Assembly: GCA_963457665.1 (NCBI GenBank)
Contig: OY735227.1
Coordinates: 39,780,250 to 39,844,249, forward strand
Length of the DNA: 64,000 bases
Direction of reading: 5' to 3'
Origin: Thysanoteuthis rhombus
Lineage: Eukaryota; Mollusca; Cephalopoda; Oegopsida; Thysanoteuthidae
Positions 31,770 to 43,459 of this stretch are shown here, one piece after another. The notes beneath the pieces are model-generated. The model did no database searches, was not told the DNA's origin, and saw only the letters and a list, made by a program, of their open reading frames with translations. How positions within the stretch are numbered: position 1 is the first letter of the stretch; each line of letters starts with the position of its first letter. Both the position numbers and the translations under genes were made by a program.

Positions 31770-31875
31770 ATAATAAATATATAAAGAGAGAGAGAGGTTG
31801 ACAGCCAGCCAGCCAGCCTGAGCAGGTCAAAAACTGAAGGATCCTTAGTTGACAGTTTTTAATGATGTTTGCGGA
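31600..31875 (-). repeat. Family E, partial copy with internal (TA)n
   Basis: Minus strand: AACTGTCAACTAAGGATCC, CTTCAGTTTTTGACCTGC, GGCTGGCTGGCTGTCAACC, then a microsatellite (31727-31797), then a GTGAATTGATG and GGGCTGAAAATTCCCACATCC segment like 51330-51365. The microsatellite sits right after GGCTGGCTG, as in other copies. Confidence 0.65.
31727..31797. repeat. (TA)n(TAA)n(GA)n microsatellite
   Basis: About 19 TA units, then ATAATAATAATAAATATATAAA, then AGAGAGAGAGAG. It is embedded in family E. Confidence 0.95.
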
Positions 31876-31879
31876 TATA

Positions 31880-32565
31880 TTGAAATCATTCCAAAAGCAA
31901 TAGTCTGGACCCTTTCCAGTAGATAGTGCAGGTGATTTCCAAGCTCGATCTTTTATTATTATTTTGACTAATAATGCATGCAAGCTTCATCTTTTGTTGT
32001 CTGTCAAAAATTCCAGTCCATAATGTGGCGTCTGCGTCGATATCTTCCTGGCAAGACGGTTGGGAATTGCATAAACAACAGCTGGGAATGTAAAGAGTTC
32101 ATGTTCCCGAGAAAGAAAAAAAATATATATATGACAACACGAAAGTACAAGATAACAAATGAAACTGTTTATTCTATGTTGAGTTTTTTTTTTTCTACGT
32201 GGATGAATAAGATTTAAAACAGCAAAATACTTAATAGTCCAATACTTGGATTCTTCTTTTCTTTGTCTCTTTCTTTCTAGGCTCTGAGTCTGTAGTCTTT
32301 AACTCTCTGCCTCATATCTAATAGCTGACCCGACTGTCCCCATTCTTGCGACCTCAGCTACCAAATGAAAAGTCAAATCCTTTTGTTTCAAATTCTTCCC
32401 TCTACAATCAAGAGTGTTCTTTGTCTCATATTGACCACTCAGTGAAGAGCCCATAGGCGTTCATTACCGTGACCAGGTTCTATTTCTAATCAACAATGCT
32501 AACATGTTGTATTCGGTCTCTGTTTCTCCCAATCGTATAGCCAAATCGAAATATTCTTAACCCTC
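31880..32565. other. Unassigned DNA
   Basis: No gene or repeat recognised. Confidence 0.4.
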
Positions 32566-32569
32566 TTAA

Positions 32570-32635
32570 CCCATCTTTGAACTTGCACCCATAATCCTCC
32601 GTGATAACATACTACCGATTGTGCTACAAAAGCAC
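32570..32635 (-). repeat. tRNA-like SINE head
   Basis: Minus strand: TTTTGTAGCACAATCGGTAG (box-A-like TAGCACAATCGGTAG), GTATGTTATCACGGAGGATT, TGGGTGCAAGTTCAAA (partial box B). The order and spacing fit a tRNA of about 65 bases, but the acceptor stem does not pair. Confidence 0.45.
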
Positions 32636-32639
32636 TACC

Positions 32640-33615
32640 AATAGGCGTCATCCTAATTGGTGATTCGGCTACGTGTTTGACTTTTAAAACTCTTATTCCT
32701 TTCAATTCCAGTGTTTCTAAGTCTCACGTCATATTAACTCTTTAAACTTTTTGATTATTTTATCATATAAATTCCCCTTTTACTAACCAGGTGATGTGGA
32801 AAGCCGAAAGCCTTTGCTTAGGGTGGCCATAAGTATGATCGTTAAGTAAGCTGAAGGCTTCAAAAATAAAAGATAGTAGAATAGACAAGACTACACATTT
32901 TCACGGCTACAATTCTTAGTTCTGTTTTTATTTAGATATTTTAAACACTATTAATCACTGAGCTGGGTGTTCAAGTTTCAAAATGAATATAAAAACTCTA
33001 TGCATTTCGGCTCTGAAAAACGTCACCGCGAAGCCACCAAAACGTTAAAACGACACGTGAGTTGCAATATAAATCAAGGAGACGAAAGAAACAGAAAACT
33101 TGTCAAAAATTAATGCTTATGCAACTTTTGTGGTTGTGACTTGGAATCTTGTGACTTTAAGGCAAGTTATGCTTGGTATTTGACTCAGCTTACCACTCAC
33201 ATTGTGACTTTAGGCCCTGTTACTGAACTGAGAAATCCAGGGAATATGAAGGTAATGATAAGGCCCTTTGAAGCAAATCGATCAGTAACGAAGAGCATTA
33301 CCAAAACATTAAAAAATCGTAAATCCAAGGAAGAATTCAAAATTGAATGCACAGACATGTTTTGCAACTAGCGCCTAAAAGAAATTACTGTGCGCACAAA
33401 AGATTTCAAATTCTGTAGTTAGCTTACAGAGTTTTCATTGAAATGTATAATTTTGATGAGATTCAGCTAAGGCCAGGGGGTACTTCTAAATGATTGATAT
33501 CGGCCCCTTTTGTGGCCAAAAGGACTATTTAAGGGTTCAATAAGTGACAAATGACAAAAAGAGGTCTGTTAACCCTGGATGAGGGGCGATTACACTTTTG
33601 GGTTCGAAACAAATA
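32640..33615. other. Unassigned DNA
   Basis: No gene recognised. The 76-codon plus frame 33141-33371 is lysine-rich near its end and matches nothing I know. Confidence 0.4.
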
Positions 33616-33622
33616 CATGAAA

Positions 33623-34022
33623 GTTGCCATCAAAATTAATAAGTGAACAACCATAGCGTCAAAATTTGCAGTCATCAAAGAAAAATCCAATCGAAAGATA
33701 AATATGATCAGAATATTTTGGACATCACCGGCGTTTTCCACCGAAAAAAAACCCATCTAAAATAGAGTAGAAACATCTTGATCTTGGAGAATCAATATGC
33801 TATTAATGACAGGATACGGCCCCAAAAGGCACCCCTCCCCAAAAAAGACATTTAAAAAAAGGGTCGATAAAAGAACTGATGCTGATTTTCAAATCTATAG
33901 ACAACACGATATGGTCGGGAGAGCTGGAAAATACAAAGATACAAACACACACATATAAAAAGAACTGTTTGCTATCTTCGATGATTACGGTTGTTCGATA
34001 CAACTCATCATACTGTCAATAA
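33623..34022 (+). mobile_element. Family A MITE-like element, copy 5
   Basis: Near-complete. Left end GCCATCAAAATTAATAAGTG then AACAACCATAGCGTC; right end GATTACGGTTGTTCGATACA and CATCATACTGTCAAT (34006-34020). The complement of the right end (GTATCGAACAACCGTAATC) pairs with the left-end block GAACAACCATAGC. Internal: AATATGATCAGAATATTTTG, ACATCACCGGCGTTTTCCAC, CTGATGCTGATTTTCAAATC. Confidence 0.77.
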
Positions 34023-34024
34023 AG

Positions 34025-34420
34025 GTTTTGTCTGTTTCCATATTGTTTCGGCTAGCTATATATATATACTTGTATCACGTGCTCAAGTCACAGCAACATA
34101 GCTCGGAGGTTCAAAAATCAGACATTTTCTTCGTCCTATGTCTTGAAAAAATTAATCTTTAAAATTATCCCAAACAGATTTTAATGGGAGGTTAGATTCA
34201 CAATATAAGTTTATGCTAAATTGGTCGCTTCGTCTGCAGCTGTTTTTCTTTAAATTCTAACTTTTTCAGGGATCACTGCCCAGGAGAGGCTTGAAAAACA
34301 ACTTATTCCTTGATCACTTCTCTCTTCCAATTCATTATTCAGTCATCCCCAACACGAAATCTATTCATTAATACATGCGTAGGGGTTAATGAATTAATGA
34401 AGGATCGATGATACCAGGAG
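34025..34420 (+). repeat. Family E copy
   Basis: GGCTAGCTATATATATATAC (34051-34070) shows a short (TA)6 at the site where other copies have long arrays. Then GTATCACGTGCTCAAGTCAC, ATATAAGTTTATGCTAAATT, TTTTTCAGGGATCACTGCCC, TTATTCCTTGATCACTTC and TTCATTATTCAGTCATCCCC follow the family order. Confidence 0.65.
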
Positions 34421-34424
34421 GGAG

Positions 34425-35285
34425 TCGATGATCTAAAAGGTTTTGGGGACTCTGGCTTAGATGTACATCACAATCATCAACGATGTCCATCAGTACTTTA
34501 CGAGTGATGTTCTCCTGCGATAGCTTCCAAAACGGCTTGGCATTCCGACTTATTTCCTTTCAATCTCTTGATTGCAGGTGAGAATTCAGAATGTGAGATG
34601 TGTTTCTAAATAAATAATGAGGATGAGACAATTCTATGCAGCACCTCCACAGACTTGCAATTCAATATTGCGTCGTGTTCAAAAGTGCGACAAAAATATT
34701 GATCAGACTCTAAACGTGGAAACCTTGATTGCCAACGTGTTAAACTGTGTTTCAGATTTCGAACTGACGTTTAACAGAATTAATTGGACTAGCTGTTCTA
34801 TCTTAGATACATTTTCTTACATACTTACTATGATTGGGTTAGTCTCACTAAAGTTGCAACGTTATTTTGCAATTGCACTAATCAAATTATTCCCGTGTGA
34901 AATTTCGTTTATAAAGTAGTTACATGAAGAGTGACACAAACATTAGTGAATATTCAATCAAAATATGAATCATTCGAAACAATAAAACCCACAAATAATA
35001 TGCCATTGCTATAAAAGTGATTTCGGTTTAGTGGTTACAAATTCAGTACATATTTGAATTATGGGCTCTTTATCATTGCTAGCCAGATTTTCATATCACT
35101 CAAGTGTTAATTTTCCGGTTTAATTAGGTTCATTCATACTTATGGTAATGCAACACTATTGTACGTGGGCTTGAACACCGGTTGCTGACACTGATGGAAA
35201 AAAGGAGACTATAACAGGCCATGATTTACTTAGCTTCGTCTTCGCCGACACAAAACCACTTGTGTGGGACATACCAGCGTGGGTA
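34425..35285. other. Unassigned DNA with a 100-codon open frame
   Basis: The plus frame 34617-34919 has no domain I recognise. No repeat found. Confidence 0.3.
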
Positions 35286-35286
35286 G

Positions 35287-35732
35287 ACAACCAATGCATC
35301 TTCCGAATAGTCACCTATGGAGCTGAAACATGTAATCTAACAGAGAGATTGCCCATCACACTGAGAACTATGAAAGGAGCACAGAAGAAAATCATGCTCA
35401 GTGTCATATAGAGAGATCACGGGACAGTAATGTATATTAGGGGAAAAAAAGGAGTCAAAGACATCATCAAAATCATTATAAAACTCAAATGGCAATGGAC
35501 TGTATATTGCAAAAGTGCTAGACGACCACAGGATATCACGACTCACAACAACAATCTCCAGAGACATTAGATAAAACCATGACTGGCAAAATATAAGATT
35601 AGATGTGACGAACAAAACAAGTTCAGAAAATATGGGCTCCGAGACGCCGATGATAGGTAATTCGGCCAAATCCTTGAAGAGGCTTGAGGACGCTGAAAGG
35701 CTGATGATGATTATGATGATGACGATCCAAGA
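35287..35732 (+). mobile_element. RTE-type LINE, C-terminal part
   Basis: QCIFRIVTYGAETCNLTERL (35292-35351) starts the block, then LRTMKGAQKKIMLSVI, a stop, KLKWQWTVYCKSAR (35485-35527) and FRKYGLRDADDR (35617-35655). The tail is a decayed GATGATGATTATGATGATGA (35701-35720). More diverged than the 16.6 and 27.4 kb copies. Confidence 0.82.
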
Positions 35733-35734
35733 GG

Positions 35735-37725
35735 TGCGTAAGAAGATATTTAAAAGTTTTATCCAATCTCGCACAGAACAATAGGTGACCATTCAAAATT
35801 GAAATACTTAACAATATAAGTGGCTTACTAGCCATTGTTTTCCGAGAGGTACCTATGTAGATATCAAGATAGACGATCTAATCTCTCAGACTGTTGGAAA
35901 TTATTTCCGTACTAATTGGATAGCCAGTCATTGTTCTGCAGGATGCAACCATCTACATCAATAATTCGGAACTTTGGACGCACATTGCACAAAGGGAGAA
36001 TATATTGAATTTGGATATAAATAGCAAAATGAGTTCCCTGGCCCAGAACCTAGTCATGTTAAGGTTCAGCTGATTAATCCGTAATTAACCAATATAATCA
36101 TGTCCTAATTACACCATTTTTAATTACTAATATTAAAAAAAATTCCATTGTCATCATTGCTCGACTCACTCACTTTATGACGTATAAAAGCAACGAAGTA
36201 ATTGCGTTCGTATTACTAAATTGCAAACAATAAAGAAATTTCAACATTTTTATCAAATCCCTTAAATTTCAAGTATTGGTATTATTTTTTGAATAAGAAC
36301 TGTTTCTCCACGGATATCTATGTACTTGAGATGAACAGTGTTTACTGGAAATCCATAGTATTCAGAAGTTCAACTTTATACCCATTATGGATTATGAACG
36401 GGGTACAGTGAATCATGAGTCATTGTGAATCTTTATGATCTTTTACAAATGTGACTATAAAGTAAGACGGTTTCTACTTTCATCTTTGCAAGTCAACGAA
36501 TGCGCTATCTTATTCCGTGCCAGACTTGCCTGTTTGAACATTGCTGTACAGTGTGCAAGCTAAGGGAGCTATCCTTTCTATTTAAATTTATCCTTTCAAT
36601 ACAGTCTTTGTAGTTTACCAGGAAACTTGAAGAATACTTTAGTTATATTTTAGTACCATTCTTTTTCTCCTCTTAAGTGGCTTTTGAGATTGTGTGTATG
36701 TGATTTCGTGTTATATGTCCCTTTAGTGTACCTAACTCTTACGAATCATTGTTTTTTGTTTTTATGATCACTTTTTGTAACAGTCTGCAATTCAACAATA
36801 CCTTCACAAAATGTGTAGTTGCTTTCATCTAAGGGCCTTTTTTAAAATCATACAATCCTATCTGATTCACTGCTTCCCCGGCAATGATTCACTGTGTACT
36901 GGGAAAAGGACACAGTGGATCAAAAATAATAATCCAGTACATGCCAACTGTGCACTTTGAGAGGTATAACTTCTTTACTTCGTATTTCTTCACACCGAGG
37001 ACGGTCGATCTTTTTTTTTTCATTCTTACATATAGATAGAATTATGTTTTACCTACAACGATTTTTTCCGATTCACTGTGCCTTGGTTTCACCTGCCTCA
37101 CCGTCTTTTTAGTCCACAATGTCTAATCAATTAATCAACGAAATGTGGTCGCCTTGAGGCACATTCGGAATCAAGATCATGTCAGTTCAGAATTAGAATA
37201 TTTCGAATCGTCCAAAGTAATGTTTGGAAAGAGATCACGAATGTATAAGTTGTTTTCTGGGAAAATTGCAGCCAATAATCGAACTTTTGGCGATAGTTTT
37301 TCTACTTATATCGAAAATCGAATACTATAGAAAAAGGATATATTTGAACCAGCAATCGCAAATTACCTCCCACCGCCGAAACGGGTCTCAAGGAATAGAC
37401 GTCAATGACAAACCATTCAGTGACTACATAGCTTGTGGCAGATATGATGAGATCGGTAGATATATCAAAAGACTGCATCCAGGAAATTAACAATCAGCAT
37501 TGCCATTTTAAGGTTATTTTTTTAGCCAATTCTCGTTCTGGGAGGGCGAAATAGTAACTAATTTGCGTAGGCATGCTTAAATATTTTGGCCACACTTAGT
37601 CTGTTTTTAACCATTTTAGTAACCTTTTGATGTGTATTGGTAATTTTCAGCATCTTGGGGCCATTTAACGCTTCTTAGCACTTTTTGTCAATCAAACTAT
37701 CGGAAAAATATTTTTTGAGTGTAGT
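35735..37725. other. Unassigned DNA
   Basis: No gene or dispersed repeat recognised over 2 kb. GGACGCACATTGCAC (35974) echoes the tandem units at 14.1-14.3 kb. GATTCACTGTGT (36883) and ACACAGTGGATC (36909) can pair as a hairpin with a 14-base loop. Confidence 0.4.
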
Positions 37726-37729
37726 TTAA

Positions 37730-38425
37730 GTGACGATGAAGCTCTTTTGTTGGTTTGTGTCAGATATATCGTCAAAGAGTTCTCTGAGGACATGTTCTGC
37801 AAATCATAAAAAACATCCAACCACCAGTGATATACATCTGAAACTTGAAATATCTATTTGGCGACAATTAAATACCGATGAAAAAACATTGTATCATTCG
37901 CTGCAAGGGTGCTCTTGTAATGATGGGCAACAAAATAACAATAAAAAAATACTGATTCTGCACTGTTATTATTCACATAAAAAAGATTTAGTTTCCAACA
38001 ATATTTCCCCTGAATTAAATAAGGTAATGAAGTCAGTGATAAAATGTATCGGCACTAACAGATCTCCAAAGATTGAAATCCAGACCATATAAAATTATTA
38101 ATTTAACTGCAAGGCAAGATGGCTCTCGAAAGATTCGTTGAACTGTTAGATATTCTGAGCAACTTTGAAATGCGAACTGAGATGAAGCTCAAGTTAACAA
38201 ATAATGGGAAAGCTTTGGGGTTACTTAGCTTATTTTTTCCTTTTTTTATTTTCTAGAAGTTAAGTCAGTAAAATAATCAACTCAGAGGAGTAAATATGTT
38301 GGTTTAAAGAATATTTTGCTTTATTATATTTCTGGAATTATGTAAAAAGTTTCATTAAGAGAATTCACTCAATAGTATCGATTAAACAAAAGTAGCGTTA
38401 CATATAATTTGGGGCATTAGTTAGA
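37730..38425 (+). other. Open frame of 120 codons upstream of a hAT remnant
   Basis: Frame 37730-38092 is Lys/Ser/Asn-rich with a CSCNDGQQNNNKK segment. It is 340 bases upstream of the hAT C-terminal piece on the same strand and could be a decayed part of the same transposon, but I recognise no hAT motif in it. Confidence 0.25.
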
Positions 38426-38429
38426 AATA

Positions 38430-38706
38430 GTATCGATGAGTTGAATTATAGATTTTCTGATTTGAAAGAAATTATTTTGCAATCTTGGCTGACTTGTTCA
38501 TTCTCAGTTGACCCATCTGAAGCGGACGTAGTGTCTCAAGGAAACGTTGCTGTAATACAGAATAACGAGTTGCTTAAAACTATTTTCAAAGTAAAAGGAG
38601 ACAGGATGTGACTTTATGGATAAACAGAAACTAAATGCCCAAGTCTAACTAGTTCAGCAAAGAAGCTATTGTCACCATTCCTGTTGTCATAATTATATAG
38701 AGAACA
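38430..38706 (+). pseudogene. hAT transposase C-terminal relic, SCAND3/ZBED-like
   Basis: Plus strand: ELNYRFSDLKEII (38440-38478), WLTCSFSVDPSEADVVSQGN (38487-38546), IQNNELLKTIFKVKG (38556-38600), a stop, then CPSLTSSAKKLLSPFLLS (38638-38691). Members of this transposase family read RF.D......W...PF.VDPSE...., IQNN..LK..F..KG and YP.L...A.K.LLPF.SSYL. Only the C-terminal 85 or so residues remain. An RTE piece follows within 30 bases. Confidence 0.76.
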
Positions 38707-38729
38707 GAGTCACAGTGATCATAATGCAG

Positions 38730-38905
38730 AGCTGGAGAAAGTAGACCATTGCATGTACTTACTTTACAATGAAACACTCACAAGAAGAAATCAGGCGAAG
38801 AATCCGAGAAGGCTGGTAAGTTTGACCTTTTCAATAAGAAAATACTATTAGCCCTAAAAAGACAGGCATTCAAACAATGCATTCTCCCGATAGTCAGGTA
38901 ACAGT
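38730..38905 (+). mobile_element. RTE-type LINE fragment, unit 1
   Basis: ELEKVDHCMYLL (38733-38768), then RRIREGW (38798), TISPKKT in one frame and LALKRQAFKQCILPIVR (38848-38898) in another. It is the linker between the RT and the TYGAET block. It stops there and a second copy of the same linker follows. Confidence 0.7.
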
Positions 38906-38989
38906 TGAACAATAAATGTCAATCTTTTAGACTACCGTACAGGGAGCTATTATTAGCCTTCGCCTAATACCGGCCACTTGAGCCAAAGA

Positions 38990-39420
38990 AAGTAAACAAC
39001 AAATCTCCATGGATCCCCCAAAAGAAGAAACCAAGCAAATAATCAATCTGGTAAGCTTACGGTAGAACAATCAAATACCATTAGTCCTAAAAAGAAGGGT
39101 AAACAACCGATGCATACCCCCGATGGTCCCGATATATTAGAGAAAAAACATAGAGATAACGTACGACCCATTAGAAAACTTGAGTGGCAAGGGTTTGGTA
39201 ATGTTACAAGAATGTTTGTCAGTAGCTTGACATCACGGCTTACCGTCTGGATCATATGTGAAACAGTGGGTAGTAAGATATGAGATGGTATGATCAACTA
39301 GACGCATTCAGAAAGTTTTGGCTCCACAACACCCTAGATAAAGAAGTCTTGCAAATTATGGGTAAGGTTTATGTCCATCTCGATAGACGATAAAACCCCA
39401 GGGATGATGATCGTTTAGTT
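38990..39420 (+). mobile_element. RTE-type LINE fragment, unit 2
   Basis: Repeats the linker (PKEETKQIINLV at 39015; PLVLKRRVNNRCIPP at 39078), skips the TYGAET block, then YIREKT (39136), PIRKLEWQGFGNVTRM (39166-39213), FRKFWLHNTLDKEV (39308-39350) and KVYVHLDRR. GGGATGATGATCG (39401) is a decayed tail. Units 1 and 2 in the same orientation suggest a partial duplication or two insertions. Confidence 0.75.
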
Positions 39421-39424
39421 GTAA

Positions 39425-39755
39425 TTGATTTACGAAAAGAGAGATACCAAGCAGATGTTACAAAACGAGGAGATTTACAACTGAAGTTGACTAAATGTGT
39501 AACATAAATCAAGACCATTTGTTGCAAACATAAGGTTCGGCGGTATCACACGATTAAAATGTTTGAACATTTGAATTTGTTTCATTTCATATGATACTAG
39601 ATATTAGAAGTAGTTTTATTTTAGCAAGTAATATCTAGTGTATTTTTTTAGAACTTGATTAGGAAAAGCAAAAATCATTTCTCATTGATTCATTTTTTTC
39701 ATCTTTGATTTAAAACTCTGAATCTTAGAAAATTCATGAATAAAGAATCATTAGA
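39425..39755. other. Unassigned DNA
   Basis: No gene or repeat recognised. Confidence 0.4.
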
Positions 39756-39759
39756 CAGC

Positions 39760-40170
39760 GTCAACCAAAACTGTCAACTTAGGTCTTTCAGTTTTTACGG
39801 TTGGCTGGCTGGCTATATCTCGTGCATACAGGCAACAGCAATGGATTTAGGAACGGAAAATGTGAACATATACTCCTTATTGTGTCCATGATTTTTTTCT
39901 CCAAATCCAACCCAAGAAGTAGGGGGTCAATTTACAATTTAAGTTTTTACTATTAACAGTTTCTTACTTTGTGGCCACTTGTTTCCTTTTTTGAAAATTC
40001 AGACTTTTTCCACTGATCACTACCCAACAAAAGGCAAGAGATGTAACTTATCCATTGATCACCCCTTTTCCGATTTTTCCTTGATGATCCTCAACACAGC
40101 GTACTATTAAAAGAAGTTGACGGTTTCTATTGAGGGACTTTCAACACCCAATAAGTTCTATCATTGCAAG
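39760..40170 (+). repeat. Family E, most complete copy without array
   Basis: AACTGTCAACTTAGGTCTTTC, GGTTGGCTGGCTGGCTATAT (39801-39820) directly joined to CTCGTGCATACAGGCAACAG, then GGGGGTCAATTTACAATTTA, GACTTTTTCCACTGATCACT, ACCCAACAAAAGGCAAGAGA, TTATCCATTGATCACCCC and GACGGTTTCTATTGAGGGAC (40119). The site is only TATAT long here, which gives the pre-expansion state. Confidence 0.7.
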
Positions 40171-40174
40171 GGAG

Positions 40175-40608
40175 AATCGATCAAAGTACGAAAATTTACT
40201 CGGTAGAAGGCCAAAAAAATCAATTATACGTAAACAAAAGCATTCGAGAGGTATCTTTTCTTGCCGTTTTACATATAATTGAATTTCATTTTCATAGTAA
40301 GAGAGACAATTTTTGAGCTGTCAAGGTGGCGCATGGGCTAAAATGCTTGAGAATCACTACTTGTGATACTTACTGGAGTTAAGCTTGATGCTGCATGAGA
40401 CTAAATACAAGAAAATCAAGCGAGTAATTTGTATAAACGGTAAGGGTTTATTGGCCTATTGACGTATATCAGTCTGGTGCAATTCAACATATTAAGGGCA
40501 ATTAGAAAAAAAATCAAGCTATACACTTGTAATTTTTATTACAAGGTGGAATGCCCACCATCGTTCTGATGGAGTCGTCCTCTTGGTTTTTAAGTATACG
40601 AGCCAAAG
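40175..40608. other. Unassigned DNA
   Basis: No gene recognised. ATCAGTCTGGTGCAATTC (40468) may be a family C tail remnant. Confidence 0.35.
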
Positions 40609-40611
40609 GCG

Positions 40612-40795
40612 ACACTTTTGTCGTCTATCGTCGGACATAGAAATATCTGACGAATCCTTGGGGGAAGTCTATCTTTGGCGTTAGGAAGCCAATTCTCCCT
40701 GAACTTGTTTAGTTCGTCTGGCCAGTTTATGTTCTACTTATATTTCGGATATGATCTCCAGGGCTCAACGTTATGATGTCCAGAGCTTGCCATTC
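40612..40795 (-). mobile_element. RTE-type LINE, 3' end fragment
   Basis: GTCGTCTATCGTCGGACATAG (40620), GAATCCTTGGGGGAAGTCTA, GGCGTTAGGAAGCCAATTCT and CTTGTTTAGTTCGTCTGGCC are complements of the tail codons (VYAQR, WRIL, NWLPNA.., ELNKFRENW). No simple-repeat tail. Confidence 0.72.
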
Positions 40796-40799
40796 TTCA

Positions 40800-41485
40800 A
40801 CAGTTTGGGATAACAGCACAGTGGTCTATTGTCTGGGTAGGGGAGAAGAAAAGGTGGTCCAAAGTTTAGAAAAAGCAGCATGATCTTTGCAACTCAATTA
40901 GTGAATTGGCCTGATGGCTTTTCTTCAGATACTTGACCCTTATAACTCAGTCAAAATCTTTCCCCAGAGTTTGTCACTTGACCCTTAACTGTTTTAACTG
41001 ACGACTGACCGGTCGGTCACGTGGCTGGGAAAGGTAGAATTCACCGCCAGTCTTGTTGGAAGCATATTTGAAAATGAAGAATCTGGAGAGAAAATTTTTG
41101 TCGGCAGAAATCACGCGACGTTTTCATTGACTCAGGATGATAATGTGAAGATTGGATCATAGCTACAACATTTCCCTCGATTACATTGCCATACGTCAAG
41201 TCAAGTATTTCGGATGTCACACATTAAGTTTGTCATCTATCCTGAGTCGAAAAGGTGTAGAGGACGATTTAATGACTGACTGTCGGCCACCATACCTGAT
41301 CAGGAACTACGCTTGTCACAAGCAATTAGTGCTTACATAGGCCATTGTTAAATACACACACACATTCAAGACATTAGGCTCTATCATCAAGCAGAATGAA
41401 ATGATTACTGTACAAAAAAAAAAAAAAAGAAGTCTATCGGCAGTCTCCCTCACACACCCTATTACCTAATATTTACCTAAGATGA
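40800..41485. other. Unassigned DNA
   Basis: No gene recognised. A15 run at 41415-41429. CTGACCGGTCGGTCA (41005) is close to a palindrome. Confidence 0.4.
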
Positions 41486-41489
41486 AGAA

Positions 41490-41590
41490 TATTTATGATA
41501 TCTTCGATGTCAAAGATAAAGTCTGGCGAATCTTGGAAAAAGGTCTTTGTCCAGCAATGGACACTTACAGGAGTTCGAAGACTTGAAAAA
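41490..41590 (+). mobile_element. RTE-type LINE, 3' end fragment
   Basis: FDVKDKVWRILEKGLCPAMD (41502-41560) corresponds to HD..REVWRIL.KVYAQ.WT at the end of the LINE frame. Only about 25 codons are left. Confidence 0.5.
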
Positions 41591-41594
41591 ATTC

Positions 41595-43380
41595 AAGTAG
41601 GATTGAGTTATCTAAAATTCTGGTCGAGGATTCTTATTCAATCGGAATAATATGATCACTTTATTCAAAACGATTAACAGTGATCGTTTGCTTAGATTCA
41701 TTCAACTAAAATCGTTAAACAGTACCGATTCCTCTCTTCAAGAAAGCAAGGGTTGTAGCGTTACAAAGTGTGACTAAAGAAAATTGAATTTCTTGCCTGA
41801 AACTATTAACCATATAGTGTATATATGTTGATATTTTCCGTTGACAGCTTTTACCCAAATTCATAAAAAAAACCAGATATATTAAGTGACCCTGATATCA
41901 GCATAGTTTAGTTGAGGTAAAATTGACATCCTAAATATTCTTTAAAAGGTGATTTTATGAATATAGGTAAAAGCTCCAGAGGGAAAAAAAATTCACATAA
42001 AACTAGTTGTCATATACTTTATCTGAGTCAATAAATTCTGTTTTTAAGTTATGTTTCGTAAAATGCAACACTTCCCTTCAAAGAAATGCTACTGTGTGGC
42101 GATTAGTGGTGAGTGACACTAAGAAAATGATCAGTATAAATCCTTGCCCATCTTAACATCACAATACTACGGTTAAATTAGACTCCCAGAGCTGTAACTT
42201 GAATGAATTTTCTCATGAAATGTTCCAAATCCTCAATGCCTGCTGAATTCAAGATGGACGATATTATGGATCTGACTGGGCGGAATTACAACTCCTCGTT
42301 TAAAGAGTGGTTATATCGACCACTTCTTTAAGTGAGGGATCTGCAGAACTGGAAGCAGTATTACCAACCCAAAAATCTTTAGACTTTATGTTCATATTCT
42401 AATCTTTAAACTTTTAAATTCCATGTATTGTTACAAACTGAGTATATGCTAAGGTGGCTAATTAATGTTCCTGATACAGAACATCAATTAATTACGAAAT
42501 AAACATTTGGTGTAGCCATTGCACTGACCTCTGCTCATTTCAAGTTTTTTTCTGGACTTTTGAGATAAGTCATTCTCATCGAAAGAAGTGTTCAGATTTA
42601 GTTCTCGCTCGTAGTAAAAGCACAAATTCAATCCCAAATAATCAATTAAACAACATATTGATGGCACGCCAATGCAACGGCTAAAATTTATAATTGATCC
42701 CTGTTTTTACAATTTCCTAAAATGATCCCCCTGAAATATTCTCTTAAAAATGTATCCTAGTTAGGAGGACTTCTAATTGGAAATGATCAGCTCTCCACTG
42801 GGACCCAAAGTAAAAAAAGCATTCTTTTAAAATGTACACTCATTATATCACATCTCACTCGTATTTCTAACTAGCAGCATAGTCTAAATTCAGAAACCAT
42901 CAAAGTGGAGTTCATTTTGATTCTACAAGCGAAAACATGTACTCACATTTTTTTTCTTTTCACGTTGCACAATGGCATTTGCTTTTAAACACTAAGAACG
43001 TTCCATTTGGGTATTTTACGATTGGAGATGTCTGATCCAACCCTGATGTTGATGTAAGCCTTTGAAATCAAAGGAGGCGTTCAATTAAATTGGGAGGGCG
43101 TGTTTAGCACTCTGTCCGTTGTATGGGTAATTGGAAGTTTTCTACAACTTCTTACATCAGATTTGATACAAAGCATTTCACATCTAAACTGTAGAAGTGA
43201 ATCACGAGAAACTTTTTATATACACTTAACATTGACCATGTGGATGTTCTCGTTCTTAGAACAAAACAAGACTATTCAATGTGTAAGCATATATCAAGAA
43301 TTTTAGTATTGGGAATAAGAAGGATTTCAAAAGTCAGACACAAAAGAATAATATTCAAAATTGTTTTCATCTAATACAGA
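41595..43380. other. Unassigned DNA
   Basis: No gene or repeat recognised across 1.8 kb. The open frame 43100-43306 has no known relative. Confidence 0.4.
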
Positions 43381-43386
43381 TGTATC

Positions 43387-43458
43387 CCTGGCGTATTTGG
43401 ATTAGTGTTTTCATTTTGTAATCGAGAGATTGATGGATCGAATCCAGCCATAAACTGT
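43387..43458 (+). repeat. tRNA-like sequence
   Basis: GGCGTATTTGGATTAGTGTT resembles a tRNA 5' part with box A, TTTGTAATCGAGAGATT an anticodon arm region (TGT) and GATGGATCGAATCCAGCC (43431-43448) a T-arm with near-perfect box B. The anticodon and acceptor stems are mispaired, so I call it a SINE head or tRNA pseudogene. Confidence 0.5.
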
Positions 43459-43459
43459 G

